Positions 10,056 to 22,195 of a stretch of DNA of 64,000 nucleotides are shown piece by piece. The stretch lies in NCBI GenBank assembly GCA_946811695.1, contig OX328124.1, forward strand, positions 29,506,148 to 29,570,147, read 5' to 3'. The DNA comes from Gonocerus acuteangulatus (Eukaryota; Arthropoda; Insecta; Hemiptera; Coreidae). The translations under genes and the position numbers were made by a program. The stretch's first letter is position 1. Every line of letters starts with the position of its first letter. The notes beneath the pieces are model-generated. The model saw nothing but the letters and a program-made list of their open reading frames with translations. It was not told where the DNA came from and ran no database searches.

Positions 10056-11575
10056 TTAGGCCCGTTGCACACAGAAGAAACTGGTTTCATGAAACCTATT
10101 TGATTAAAAGCGTGCACTCAGAATATACTGTTTTCCATCGGTTTCGCGATTGATTCAGACGACGATGTACTTGTGTTTTGTTGGTAGCTTAAAAATAAAA
10201 AAAAAATAAAAAAACTCAAGTACTTGGTTCACCCGATAATTAGGGATCGGAAACACAGCTGTTTTGTTGTATCTTGACAACTAAAACAGAGATCCTGATA
10301 TATCCACTGATAAAACTTGAAACTGTTTTCCATCGGTTTCGCGATTGATTCAGACGACGATGTACTTGTGTTTTGTTGGTAGCTTAAAAATAAAAAAAAA
10401 ATAAAAAAACTCAAGTACTTGGTTCACCCGATAATTAGGGATCGGAAACACAGCTGTTTTGTTGTATCTTGACAACTAAAACAGAGATCCTGATATATCC
10501 ACTGATAAAACTTGAAACTGTTTTCCATCGGTTTCGCGATTGATTCAGACGACGATGTACTTGTGTTTTGTTGGTAGTTATAAATAAAAAAAAATAAAAA
10601 ACTCAAGTACTTGGTTCACCCGATGATTAGGGATCGGGAACACAGCTGTTTTGTTGTATCTTGTCAACTAAAACAGAGATCCTGATATATCCACTGATAA
10701 AACGTGAAACTGTTTTCCATCGGTTTCGCGATTGATTCAGACGACGATGTACTTGTGTTTTGTTGGTAGTTATAAATAAAAAAAAAAAAACTCAAGTACT
10801 TGGTTCACCCGATGATTAGGGATCGGGAACACAGCTGTTTTGTTGTATCTTGTCAACTAAAACAGAGATCCTGATATATCCACTGATAAAACGTGAAACT
10901 GTTTTCCATCGGTTTCGCGATTGATTCAGACGACGATGTACTTGTGTTTTGTTGGTAGTTATAAATAAAAAAAAAAAAAACTCAAGTACTTGGTTCACCC
11001 GATGATTAGGGATCGGGAACACAGCTGTTTTGTTGTATCTTGTCAACTAAAACAGAGATCCTGATATATCCACTGATAAAACGTGAAACTGTTTTCCATC
11101 GGTTTCGCGATTGATTCAGACGACGATGTACTTGTGTTTTGTTGGTAGTTATAAATAAAAAAAAAAAAAACTCAAGTACTTGGTTCACCCGATGATTAGG
11201 GATCGGGAACACAGCTGTTTTGTTGTATCTTGTCAACTAAAACAGAGATCCTGATATATCCACTGATAAAACTTGAAACTGTTTTCCATCGGTTTCGCGA
11301 TTGATTCAGACGACGATGTACTTGTGTTTTGTTGGTAGTTATAAATAAAAAAAAAAAAAAAAAAAAACTAAAACAGAGATCCTGATAAATCCACTGATAA
11401 AACGTGAAACTGAAGCAATAGGAAACCGATTTCATGAAACCGATTTAACGAATTTCATGAAACATATTTAACGAATTTCATGAAACCCGGAAACTCTGTG
11501 TGCACCAACCTATGATTTGGTTTCATGAAACTTGAGTTTCACCAAACCAATTTCTTCAGTGTGCACCGGGCCTTA
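10056..11575. mobile_element. PIF/Harbinger-like non-autonomous element with TTA duplication
   Basis: TTA at 10056-10058 and 11573-11575 flanks inverted ends GGCCCGTTGCACACAGAAGA (left) and GTGTGCACCGGGCC (right). Next to both ends lies the 12-bp palindrome GTTTCATGAAAC and near-copies, which could be transposase-binding sites. The interior is an array of about 190-bp units. A 3-bp TWA-type duplication with GGCC-type ends fits PIF/Harbinger. No transposase is present. Confidence 0.6.
10128..11370. repeat. Tandem array of a 189-195 bp unit, about 6.5 copies
   Basis: CTGTTTTCCATCGGTTTCGC recurs at 10128, 10323, 10518, 10710, 10899, 11089 and 11279. Length differences come mainly from the A-rich stretch in each unit. 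The first units share GATAATTAGG and the later ones GATGATTAGG, so expansion was stepwise. Minus-strand frames of 60-79 codons are copies of one another and are not taken as genes. Confidence 0.95.
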
Positions 11576-12051
11576 GTTATTTTCCTTATTTTTGTTCTGG
11601 ATAAATAAATCAAAACAATCATGTACTAGCTTTTTTTATAATATTAACAAAAAAACATGCACTTAAGGGTTGAATTACTGGGCAACTTCAGCGATCGTTC
11701 AACGGATTATTTCAAAATATTCCCTCGTATTAAATATAATAAAATTAATCTTCTTTTATAACCATATAACTGACACGAATTTGTCTCATATTTATGGATT
11801 TTATGTATATAGAAATCCATGGTTCACGTATGTATATGGTTTTCTACTTCCAGAGTCAAACAGGTGTGTGTGATGTTCCAAGTATGATGGCATTCTGTTT
11901 ATTTTACTTACGTTACAGGTTAATATTTATTAGAGCAGACAAATAATTAGTTAATAATTACGTAAGGGTACTCCTTGCCGGAAGTAGGAAATATTCAGAA
12001 TATACGTAAAGTAGAATGTAATTATTTATTACATTAGTAGTGGTAATATCT
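11576..12051. other. AT-rich DNA, nothing recognised
   Basis: No repeat end or coding motif was recognised. Confidence 0.5.
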
Positions 12052-12292
12052 TCCCTACCATGTCAAACTATCGAATATGCAAAAACTCGTTTTTCAGATT
12101 CCAGGCTTTGCCGAAGATACGGCTTGTAAATTGTCGCAACTCTAACCCCTTTAGAATAACCTTAAATGCCTTAATTAAAGTATCGAATAAGACCATTTTC
12201 AATATATTACATCCTCAATGTATCGAATAACTTCGATCTGTAATTTACTCCGATTTGCATATTCGATAGTTTGACATGGTAGCGACGATATT
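12052..12292. mobile_element. MITE of the CCATGTCAAACTATCGAATA family
   Basis: About 30-bp inverted ends: TACCATGTCAAACTATCGAA on the left and its complement ending CATGGTAGCGACGATA on the right. The interior matches the copies at 6957 and 53160 in opposite orientation. No coding capacity. Confidence 0.7.
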
Positions 12293-12374
12293 AAAATATC
12301 ATTATTCCTTTTTCAACAGATTGTATAAACAGTTAACGATTTCACTAAATTTAGCTCGAGTTGTTGTGATCCCT

Positions 12375-12743
12375 GGGGGCGAGGTTAGCTCAGTGGTAGA
12401 GCACTGGACTAATAAGCTAGGGGCCTGAGTTCAAATCCCGAGAGCAAGCACTAAAGATCTTTTCTTCTAGTATCTTCGTTCAGGGGTTGAATTCGGCCTC
12501 CCTGACCGTCCCTAGGCCAACCCAGCCTTTAATTAATTTAATTAATAATGGGTACCTTGGATGCTAATGACTCTAGCAGTCGAAGCAGCCAAGGGGATAA
12601 TCAGGAGGCGGCTGGAGCATAGTACTGACCATACTATCTCCCAAGTGTGCCGTATGGTCATGAATCAGATACCTCTATAGTATCTGCCCCTCAGGGCCCA
12701 CGCGGCCTGTTACGGGCCTGATTTTTTTTTTTTTTTTTTTTTT
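12375..12743 (+). repeat. tRNA-derived SINE (type 1), full length
   Basis: The head GGGGGCGAGGTTAGCTCAGT plus GAGTTCAAATCCCGAG gives clear A and B boxes of an RNA polymerase III promoter. A body of about 250 bp follows, with GGGTACCTTGG, CTAATGACTCTAGCAGTCG and ATACCTCTATAGTATCTGCC, then a T-rich tail. It is the most complete of several copies (3484, 27005, 27313, 43435, 48810, 54692). Confidence 0.85.
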
Positions 12744-13248
12744 GTTTTGCTCTCTTGAGAGAAAAATATTTTGCGAAGAAAATTATATTGTGAAATTTGT
12801 TATGATCTGATTTCTCTTTAACTTTAGCCTGTGTTGATTAATAATAGTTATATAGAATGAAAACATTGTTTGATAAGGAGCTGTTCTATTGCGAAACGTA
12901 GCATCCTATTACCCAAGAAATCCAGACTTTCGCTTCCTTCCCTTGTGAAAAGAGAAATGACCAGATGATTTTTCAGCGAAAGTTCCTTTTATTCGAAGAC
13001 CCGGCTTCCAAAATACGTTTTATCTTCAATATAGAGTGGAGTTTCTTCTTGAAAGGATAAGACTTTCCACTTTTTCACCTAACTCTATAATGGCTTTATG
13101 AATGAGGCGTATAGCATTCATGTGGTAGTCTGAATTCATATTCATGAATGGTTCTAAATTTATTATTCAACTAATTTTGAAAATAAATATATTCTTTCTC
13201 GCGATTTTGATTGCTATTAAGAAAACTTACTTTGTTTTTCTATTATCT
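12744..13248. other. AT-rich DNA, nothing recognised
   Basis: No feature recognised. Confidence 0.5.
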
Positions 13249-13476
13249 TCTACTATATATTTGTCAAATAACACTCACTCACTGACTTGGACGGATTATC
13301 TCTAGATTGTCTGTTTCTTGACACTGGTCCGTAGCGCCCCAGTGTCAAGAAACATTATACTTTGATTAATAATCAGTTGATGAATAACGAGATAATAGTA
13401 TGACGAGAACCGTGCTATAATGACCTGCACAAAATTATACAGCAGCGTTAATTTTGATGATACATTTTTTAGCTAG
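13249..13476 (+). mobile_element. Short non-autonomous Helitron
   Basis: It starts TCTACTATATATTTGTCAAA and ends CTAG before a T, the classic TC...CTRR|T Helitron ends. It shares its 5' end and internal words (GTTTCTTGACACTGG, GAACCGTGCTATAAT) with the minus-strand copy at 16034-17290, of which it looks like a deleted version. Confidence 0.65.
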
Positions 13477-13739
13477 TGATTAATAAAAGAAATAATCAAC
13501 TAATATTTTGATAGGTAATCATGTTTCTTTGTTATTTAAACTGTTTGAGGTTGCGGCTTCTGTCTTGAAAGTGAAATACTCATCCATAAACAAACCTAAA
13601 GACCTGATACTTGCTACAGGATCATATAAAGAATATTTAAATTAAATTGGAAATTGTGATGTGGAGATAATTCTTAAGAATCGCATTGGATTCTATCGTT
13701 CCTATTGTCGGAAAATGTTTATTTTTTATTTTTTTATTT

Positions 13740-13912
13740 TTTACGGCGCATCTACTTCCAGGTCATTAGCGCCGACATCCAGGGTGCAGCGAGGAATTTT
13801 CCCAACGAGCCATGAGATGAGAAAATTCCTGCCGGAGGTGGGGATCGAACCCACCATCTCCCGCTTATGAATCCAATGCGCTAACCATTAGACCACGAGA
13901 GACCCCTCGGGA
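13740..13912 (-). repeat. tRNA-derived SINE (type 2, GCGCCGTAAA tail)
   Basis: On the minus strand: GGTCTCTCGTGGTCTAATGG head, an anticodon-arm-like TTCATAA, box B GGTGGGTTCGATCCCCACCT, then a tail with GGCGCTAATGACCTGGAAGT and GATGCGCCGTAAA. The head resembles a tRNA with a CAT anticodon. The tail is shared with the 5S-headed element at 44102-44245. Confidence 0.75.
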
Positions 13913-15098
13913 AATTTTGGTTTAGATTTTATTTTTATTATTATTTTTTATTGATAATTACAGCAATATGTTATGCGTAGAATTATTCTCATAATGCACC
14001 ACATTAGTGTCCGTGAAGGTTTTATTGTGATTGAACTCAGGAGGAAATGGCATCTATTTTCCCGTTACTTTTTCATGAATCGTACTTATCGAATAATGAA
14101 ATTGAGTAAATTTCGAACCACTGCCAAGTCGAGCGATGAAGTCTTTGTCGCTACACTGGGTAAAGATAATGTTGATCAAAGGTTCGAATTTTTTCCCCCT
14201 TATAGTGTTGTGCACAAATATACTGGATGTTCAAAATTGCGTATGTTCATAATGGGTTGGTGCGAAAATTAAGGTTTTGAATATTCATTTTTTTCGGCAA
14301 GCACCTGAAATTCACCAAGCCAAAACAAGATTTTCGTATTTTTTGTCCTTCTCTTTTCCCGCTTCACTCTAGGCTGCCCTATACTTGAGGTTCTTCCATT
14401 TTTTACTAATTAAAATTTAGATTAGTGGCACGAGGGTGTTCGGCAGCTGTAACCACCCAGTAGTGATCCATTACATATACATTTGAATTCCTTCCCAGGC
14501 TGAGTGGATGTTTTGCTCTTGCCGAATCAATCAACGGGTGCCTGCAATCGGGACCCCGCTGTTTGTGTTCAGTGAGATGCCAATAAGTTCAGAACTTACG
14601 TTGCTATTTAATTTACGGCTTTAATAGCCAAATTGTTGTTACGCCGTTAAACACAAAAAAACATTTAAATTTACTTAATATTTATAGTATTGAATAATCG
14701 CAACAAAAAGAATAACTAGTATTAATAAAAAAAAAAAAAAATTGACAGTTTTATAAATTAATCTTTAATTGATTTATCTTTTTTAGTAACTACTAGTCTA
14801 CTAGAACTAATAGTGGCGCTTACCACTCAATAGTTCTTAAACGAATTGGTCTTTTGAAAGCCTATATTACTGTTTACAACAACCCAACCTGACCTTTAGG
14901 TCTCTTCCTTCCCCAATATTAGACCATAAACGTTAAGTACGACGGCAAGCTTCCTAGTGAACGCATGGTTAGGAGTCCAGAAACGAAGGGCCATTTACAG
15001 TTGTCAAAAAGACACGCGCTATGTCGACCGTCATATAAATAATAATAATGAAGTAATTGAAATTCTTAAAGGTTTAGGACTTCATAATTAACCCGGTG
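13913..15098. other. No recognised feature; one unassigned 99-codon ORF
   Basis: The open frame at 13973-14272 (+) has no domain I recognise and no supporting signals. Its size is possible by chance. The rest is AT-rich and featureless. Confidence 0.4.
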
Positions 15099-15544
15099 CC
15101 TTCTAGCAGTGTTGGGCAAAAATTATTCAGAATGATGAATAATGATTAATGAATAAATGTATTATTTCATTCATGAATGAAGAATAATTACTTTTATTCA
15201 TTATTCGTTATTCTGTGAATGAAGTTTATGTTTTATTCACAAATTATTCGAATGATCATTCAGACACATGATCATAAACATGTTTTAGTGAATAACGATA
15301 GATTTATTATAATGTTGGCAGCCAGAAATACGTATATATATATGTGTGTTTGAGTAGGATTATTCAGTAGACCAACTAGAAATAAATAATAATGAATGAT
15401 GAATAACGAATAATTCTGTGAATAATTCATGATGTACTGTGTAAATAAGATAATTCAGTGAATTATTCATCATTCACTAAAAATTTATTCGAATGATCAT
15501 TCGAATAATAATTTATTCGAATAATGCCCAACACTGCCTTCTAG
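15099..15544. mobile_element. hAT-type MITE with perfect 8-bp target duplication
   Basis: CCTTCTAG is present at 15099-15106 and 15537-15544. The element (15107-15536) has inverted ends CAGTGTTGGGCA / TGCCCAACACTG. The interior is built of many imperfect ATTATTCATTCA-like words in both orientations, giving a strong foldback. An 8-bp duplication with CAGTG ends is typical of hAT. Confidence 0.85.
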
Positions 15545-16033
15545 GCAACTACAGAACATAAGACTGAAACTCTGGGAAAGAATGAAATAAAGTACTATTT
15601 TGTGTAGGAGAGCATTGCTTATGTGACGTAATGAACTCATTCATACATACAAATGTATATGTATTGAGACAAGGAGAAATTAATGAAGTGTTGAGTAAGG
15701 GAAGGCGATTGGAGTCAGCGACTACCCATTGGGTTGGCCTATCCTCTAGTTAAGTGGGGGAATGTGGTGCATTGGCTTCTGGAAGGGATAGACCAGCGTG
15801 AGGAGGAGGGAGTGAGAGAAGCATCTGCTAGAGGAGCTGTGGCAACTACAGCTAGGACAATAGTATGGGGTGTGGTCCACGTGCTATTCACCCTACACAA
15901 TCCAAAACTAGATCAATATGCCGAGGCTTCGTCCTAACCGTACTTACTCTTCTTCCCAAACGCCTCAAAAACCCATTTATCAATCAACCGTCTTCAATGA
16001 GCTAGTATTTAATTAGCCTTTTTTTTAGATATA
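15545..16033. other. No recognised feature
   Basis: A somewhat GC-richer stretch at 15690-15940 holds a 67-codon frame without known domain. Confidence 0.4.
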
Positions 16034-17290
16034 CTAGCTGAATACCCGTGCTTCGTCTCGGCAGATAACTAGTCATTTTATTGAGTTAATAATGTATAGT
16101 CAAAATTAACGCTACTATATAATTTTGTGCAGTTTATTATAGCACGGTTCCCGTCATACTATATGTTATTCATTAATTGATGAGTAATCAAAGTATAATG
16201 TTTCTTGACACTGGGGCTCTTTGGACCACTGTAAACAAACAGATAATCTAGAGATAACCCGTTATCTATAGGTTAACAGTAACAAGATTTTAACCAGTAC
16301 ATGTTAAAATTCGTTCTCAATAAGGAATGTACGTTAAAATTTAAGTAGGTATTTATGTTTCCAAGATGTAATTTGGAAACACCCATTATATTTGAGAGCA
16401 TTACCTAGAAGTATTCTGAATGATCTGATGAATCTGAAGAACATGATTACCTATCAAAATATTAGTTGATTATTTCTTTTATTAATCAGCTGACTACCTT
16501 ATCTGGAATGTTTCGTCCCGGCAGATAAATAGTTATTTTATCGCGCTAAATAATGTATCATAAATAATTAACGCTACTACATAATTTTGTGCAGTTTATT
16601 ATAGCACGGTTCCCGTCAAACTATGTTATTCATTAATTGATTAGTAATAAAAGTATAATGTTTCTTGGCTCTGGGCTGCTCCGGATCAGTGTCAAGAAAC
16701 GGATAACCTAGAGATAACTCGTTATCTATAAGTTACTAGTAACAGGACTTTAACTAGTACAGGTTAAAATTCCTTGTCAATAATAAATGGACGTTAATAA
16801 ATAAAAATATATGTTTCCAAGATGTCATTTGGAAATACCCATTATATTTGGGAGCGAGGAGTGTTCTGACTGGGGATGCTGATGGGTGAGGAGGCTGTGC
16901 AAGGGTTCGGGATATTATTACCTCGGATAGACCATCACAAGGTATTGCGTAAACTCTAAGAGGGACAAACTCGCAGTTTATTTCTAGTAATTCAAGGTCT
17001 GCCATCATAGTTGAAACGGACCGCAAATAAAAATAATATTACGAAATAGATACGTCAACATAACAGCGAACCTGTTATCGTCCTAGCAACGCATGCTGCC
17101 AAGGGGTGCATGCTCTTTTTATAACCAACTAAAAATTCAAACCCCTCTAAAAATACTTAAAAGTTTGAATATATAAAAAAAAACCTTTCGTAGCGAGTGT
17201 TTACATCCTAAAGGGAGTGTCCATGCAAAATTTCAAAATTTTCTGGTGATAGGTCAGTGAGTGAGTGGTATTTGACAAATATACAGTAGA
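16034..17290 (-). mobile_element. Non-autonomous Helitron, about 1.26 kb
   Basis: On the minus strand it begins TCTACTGTATATTTGTCAAA and ends GCACGGGTATTCAGCTAG followed by T. It carries a direct duplication: about 16065-16330 resembles 16510-16790 (shared GTTTATTATAGCACGGTTCC and GTTTCTTG). No Rep/helicase frame is seen. Confidence 0.7.
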
Positions 17291-17949
17291 TAATATTTTT
17301 ATATTCATTTGTAGTTACTCCATCAAATTCTATTATTCTACTCATGAATGTTATTTGAAAAATATAAACTTAAAAAAAGACAAAATGTACATGCTAAAAT
17401 ATAAACGGTATGTACTATTTTTACTTTAAATGCATTAAAAATCTTGGCGAGTTAGTTGAAAGCGTTTCTGGTGTGCTACAAAAACGGATTTTTAAGGATC
17501 CTTAATCAATTTTGTAATTGGTCCATTATTTGAAGAGTCCTGATGATAATCGTACATTTGTGTTTTTGCTTTAATATAAATAACGAAGGAGAGCACTGAA
17601 TGGGCAGATACTTCAATTTTGACTTTAAGGTGAAATTAAGGAGTCATTCAGTCCAGCATATGGTGACCTCCCGGAATATTCCCACGCTCGGAATAATAAA
17701 TCATGGTTGATATTATTTTCTAACGTTGATTACTCTTTAATTTTTATTATATTATTTTTTTTAAATAATTATATTTATTTTTTTTGGAAAGCTCCACAAC
17801 AAGGGTGATCTGCTCAAGGGAATAAAAAAAAAATTAGAATAAATAATAATAAGAAATGGTATGTTCATGATCTGAAAATTAAATAGAATCCAATGATAGG
17901 TGGTAAAATAGGGCTTTAATTATAATAATAATCTATCTAAAATATAGAC
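17291..17949. other. AT-rich DNA, nothing recognised
   Basis: No feature recognised upstream of the PLE coding remnant. Confidence 0.5.
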
Positions 17950-18081
17950 CTTGAGAAGCGGCTCCTTTCTGAATCCATACATATCCATCTAGAAAATAAC
18001 CCCGTCAATGACAAAATTGACAAAGAAGTCATCTCCTCAACCTATTCCAACATTTTCCATATCCTCAAAACTTCCCCTTAG
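17950..18081 (+). pseudogene. PLE C-terminal GIY-YIG endonuclease remnant
   Basis: A 43-residue frame reads LEKRLLSESIHIHLE then NNPVNDKIDKEVISS and ends KTSP before TAG at 18079-18081. The R-x-L-x-E-S-I-x-I pattern followed by N-N-P-N resembles the end of GIY-YIG endonuclease domains of Penelope-like elements. The catalytic GIY...YIG part is absent upstream, so this is a 5'-truncated remnant. Support comes from context: a pyrimidine-rich 3' region, a TA tract and a hammerhead follow in the same orientation. The family call is by eye and could be wrong. Confidence 0.5.
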
Positions 18082-18396
18082 GTAATCCCACCCCGTTCGT
18101 TGTCCTGTTCCCACACACCTGTCTTATCCTTCCCTGGACCTGGGTAACCCTCGGCACGTCCTTTATCTTTACCGCGGTCGTTTCCCTCCGTCCACACTTC
18201 CATCTCCATCTCTCCCCACCCCGTCCTCCTCCATCCTCTCCTGTCTAGCCCTGGCCCTATCCTTCTTGTCTTCAGAAATGTTCTTTTCTTGAAACGGGAC
18301 AGTTCTCAATCTTCTCGATAGGTATGTTACTACGCCACTGTTCTGTATTCTCTTGTATACCATACACATGTATATTTATATAGATTTATATTATTA

Positions 18397-18516
<120 letters not shown>

Positions 18517-18593
18517 TCACTCATATAAGTACTCATATTTTTGTTAATTTATCTATTCTTTCTTGTCATTGTTACACCATAAATGTTTTTACA

Positions 18594-18632
18594 GCCCTGA
18601 AGATGGCTTGTATAGCAAGCCGAAACGTCGGC
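18594..18632 (+). ncRNA. Hammerhead ribozyme, minimal PLE type
   Basis: Stem I GCC (18594-18596) / GGC (18630-18632), core CTGAAGA (18597-18603), perfect 6-bp stem II GGCTTG/CAAGCC with loop TATAG, and GAAACGTC (18622-18629). This is the cleanest of the candidates. Cleavage would fall after the GTC. Stem III is minimal. Confidence 0.8.
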
Positions 18633-18747
18633 AGTAATAAATATACATTTTAACTATAAAATGTGTTTTATTAAATAAGAACATTGGCCGAAACCCCGAC
18701 GATCAACGCTTCCTATCTAAAATATGATGTCGACTGTAAAAAAAATA

Positions 18748-19635
18748 ATAAAAGGCCGTCACGCAGGAGCTGCATAACTAAGCACTTTCCTCAGAATTTG
18801 GGTAGTGTAGACTGCTTTACAGAACAATTTGCTTAAAATATCCTACATAAACAAAATAAAAACGTGAATAGTTCTCTTTTAATTTTGTAATGAGTAACTG
18901 ATCAATTATTAATTTGCTTCCAGAGTTATGTTTACACATGGTACCTACTACACTACGTAATAAATACAAAAAACCTCATATTATCGTATTTTGATCTAAC
19001 GCAGGAACAGGATACATTCACTCTAGTGGTAGAAAGCGCTCCTTGCGGCGGCTTTGTGAACCTACGTCTGACGGGCTTTTCTATTGAAATATATTACAAA
19101 TTAAACCCCCGCTTTCCGATTGACCGATTCAGCTCATTTTTACAACACTTCTTTCTCATGAGTTACCCACGACGTATACCGATTTTCGTTACAATACTGC
19201 AGAAATTACGACCGGTATGAGTATATTAGGAATTTGGGTCCGGAGTAAACCCCCCCTTCTAATGAACCGATTTAGTTTATTTTTACAACACATATTTACC
19301 TGTAGATTACTACTACGAATACCGAGTTTCGTCGAAATATACCAAAAATCACGGCTGGTAGTGGCGAATTGGTATTGTGGGTCCGGAGTAAACCCCCCCT
19401 TCTAATCAACCGATTTAGTTCATTTTTATATCTCACTTTTCTCTCTATATTACTACTACGAATACCAAGTTTCCTTGAAATATAACAAATATTACGGCTG
19501 ACATAGTCAAATTAGTGTTTTGGATTCGGGGTAAACCCCCCCTTCTGATGGACCGACTTTGGTGGTTAACGAACTCGTTCAATCGTTTGCTAATTGAATG
19601 CTATATACCAAGTTTTGTGACGAAAAAACAATATA

Positions 19636-19683
<48 letters not shown>

Positions 19684-19837
19684 TATATATATATATATAG
19701 ATATATATATAAATTTTAACGGGGGTCATTTTCGGTGTCTACTAGGTAAGATCGATAAAGATTTGAAGACATTTTTCAAAAATTCCGTCATGAGTCCAAC
19801 CTCAATAGCTACTTTCCTTCGGAGGAAAGTGCTAAAA
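18748..19837 (-). mobile_element. HINE-B element, near full length
   Basis: The minus strand runs from the TAGCACTTTCCTCCGAAGGA end at 19837 to the GCAGCTCCTGCGTGACGGCC end at 18752. A (TA)n with TAGATA variants lies at 19629-19711. Fewer internal C-rich repeats are present than in the 4292 copy. Confidence 0.75.
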
Positions 19838-20615
19838 GTAAAAAATGAAATCTATAAATATGACAATAGATGGTTGGATCACACATTTAGGACATTTTAC
19901 AGGAGGTAATAAATTGTAGCAAATCTTAAGAATATTTAGCAGTTACTATTTCTGAATGCCGCAGGATTTTATTCGTATCTGTAGTTTGCTGAAGGGCAGC
20001 GGAGTTCCAACACAATTACGTACGTTATTGTACACGATAAGATAAATTTTATCTTATTCGAAGCTAGCCTACTTATCTCACCAGCGAACATGATTCATTT
20101 TGTGACGACTATTGATTCGTTTTTTTTCCCCCTTTACATCAATTTTTTCAAGGAGTATAAAATATCAAATCTATATTTTGTGGTTATTCTGGTTTGAACG
20201 AATATCTCAATATGGTTTTTTGGAATCGCAGCTTATTTACTTCTTCAAACAGGAAACGTGTGGGAAAATTCCCACCATTAATTTCCTACAACGAATATGA
20301 TAATATTTGTTGACTGTTAATGACTCACATCTTATCGTTTCACTACATTTGTAATATCTACAACCGAATTAAACTCAACAGAGAAATACGCATTGAAGGG
20401 AAGATATTTGGGATTTGGCTACGAGGGAACCAGCCGAATTATTTTCTCCTAGCCGAATCCCAACCATCCCTTGACTTCACATCACCCCAACGGCTAGAAG
20501 AAATACTTAAACGGCTGAGGAATATAATAGTTTGTAAATCATTTTTAGTTTACACCGAACACATATAATCATTTGTTGTGACTCTTTGAGGTACTCAAAC
20601 TATTTTACTGTTCGT

Positions 20616-20618
<3 letters not shown>
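19838..20618. other. Mostly unrecognised; PLE-like phrase near 20450
   Basis: The phrase AGCCGAATCCCAACCATC at about 20450, followed by GACTTCACATCA and CGGCTAGAAG, matches PLE-associated sequence at 5955 and 25035. No complete structure can be drawn. Confidence 0.35.
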
Positions 20619-20681
<63 letters not shown>

Positions 20682-20900
20682 TTTGATGCATGTAGTGAAA
20701 AACGTTTGTCCAACTTTTCTCGCAAACGGATAACAATATCAACCTGAAAATGTCTTTAACCGATTCACCTATTCAAAATATCTTAACGAAAAAGTACCTG
20801 GAAGCATATCAACGCAACATCGTAAACAGTATGATCTTTTCCGCGGGAAGTTCACCAAACAAAACAGTATTCTGGTGGATTCTGCTGGTTTATGAACTTG
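20619..20900 (-). mobile_element. HINE-A element, decayed fragment
   Basis: A (TA)n tract (20619-20678) is followed by words such as TCTCGCAAACGGATAACAATA and GGTGGATTCTGCTGGTTTAT, which align with the TA-flanking part of HINE-A at 51000-51180. Both ends are missing. Confidence 0.5.
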
Positions 20901-21267
20901 ATTTTTCATTTTATGCCTTATAAAATTTAATTAAAAGAGGATCATTTTTGTAGACGGTGATGCGCAGACACATATCGATTAAGTCATCGGGTCGATTTCT
21001 TAATAGGTTTCCTTCCCGGTAGAGAATGATACTATATGAAGTGGATGACGTGTTGAATAAAGAATACGAATCTTGAGAACATGAAGGAAATGGCGAATGG
21101 AGTTTTAAGCAACATTCATTCATTTCCCCAGTTTAATTTAATTCGGTTCTCATAATTTGAATTCCGAACTTAACTTACCTTCATATGCTTACAATAACAT
21201 TATCAGTTTAAACCTAACTACCTGAGTGCTTGCTAATTTAGCTTTTGACGCATCTATTATTAATTAA
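20901..21267. other. No recognised feature
   Basis: No repeat or coding motif recognised. Confidence 0.4.
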
Positions 21268-21430
21268 TGGGTCTCCCCGTGGTCGAGTGGCCTTGGATTC
21301 TCATGTCGGAATGCGGTTTTTAGCCCCGCCTGCCGCGCAGCTTGAGCTTTTCATTTCAGGACCCGTTAAAGAAACTCCTTTAGGACGGGTGGTAAACAAT
21401 AGATAACCCGACCCTAATGGATTAGATGTT
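21268..21430 (+). repeat. tRNA-derived SINE with Leu-like head
   Basis: It starts GGTCTCCCCGTGGTCGAGTG, like a class II tRNA 5' half. The tail GGACGGGTGGTAAACAATAG then ATAACCCGACCCTAA resembles the tail of the type-3 SINEs, which have a different head. The B box is degraded. Confidence 0.55.
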
Positions 21431-21943
21431 GAAGTGCCGCAAAAATATGTATTATTCAATACCATAATTGTACTCCCGCTGTCCATGTAGTTTTTATAGC
21501 CACAAGATAAAATAAAGGGCGAGAAAATCAAGTGGAAATGTTGGCTATAAAAATTTGTTTTCCATTTTTAGTGGAATTCTTGATATAGGCGAAAGGACAA
21601 TACTATTTTTATAACCCTGAAAGAACTTTATTCTTTCAGACATGGCAAACATTTTTTTTATTACTCCCGTTTATTTTTTTACAATCCTGAAGGCACACTA
21701 TTCTTTCAGTCACGACAATCTCCTCTTTGACAACCGATTATTATTGGTATTCCGCTTATTTGGAGAATTTACTAAATAGTAAAGGATCAGTTAATTCTTA
21801 ATTATGAAGAACTCCAAAGCAAATACATAAAGTAATGAAAGGACTTGAATGTTTCAGTATTCTGTCAATGTCAGTATATGGTTTAATGTGAGGTTTGTGT
21901 TTCGTGATTGACAGGTAGGTTTGTCCTTATTGGCCATTTGGTA
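21431..21943. other. Unrecognised, with two similar hairpin-bearing repeats
   Basis: Near 21615 CTGAAAGAA...TTCTTTCAG forms a 9-bp hairpin. About 80 bp later, CCTGAAGGCACACTATTCTT begins a related copy. They look like a decayed tandem duplication of unknown nature. Confidence 0.35.
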
Positions 21944-22195
21944 CTTATGAGTAGGGACCGGATTTTTAGGATAAAATAAGCACCCAATTAGGTTTTTGGA
22001 ACAGGCATAATAGGTCTTTTTAAGTTTTTCTTTAAGAATCCATTTTAGGCTTTTTTAGGTAAATATAATTATATATTAATTTATCATTAATAATTTTGAT
22101 TTATTTATAATTGATAAATTAATATGTATATAGGGTGACATAAAAATAAACAGCAAATGACATCATTTTATAGAATAGTATATTGAGAAGGGGAA

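Noticed and set aside
10280..10330. Hammerhead core in the 190-bp unit (CTGATAAAACTTGAAAC).
   Set aside because: The core needs CTGANGA; here it is CTGATAA and no stem II can be drawn.
10229..11435. Minus-strand ORFs of 60-79 codons with repeated peptide sequence.
   Set aside because: They are copies of one frame within the 190-bp tandem array.
12375..12450. Functional tRNA gene.
   Set aside because: The tRNA-like head continues into a SINE body with several copies in the window, and the cloverleaf is imperfect.
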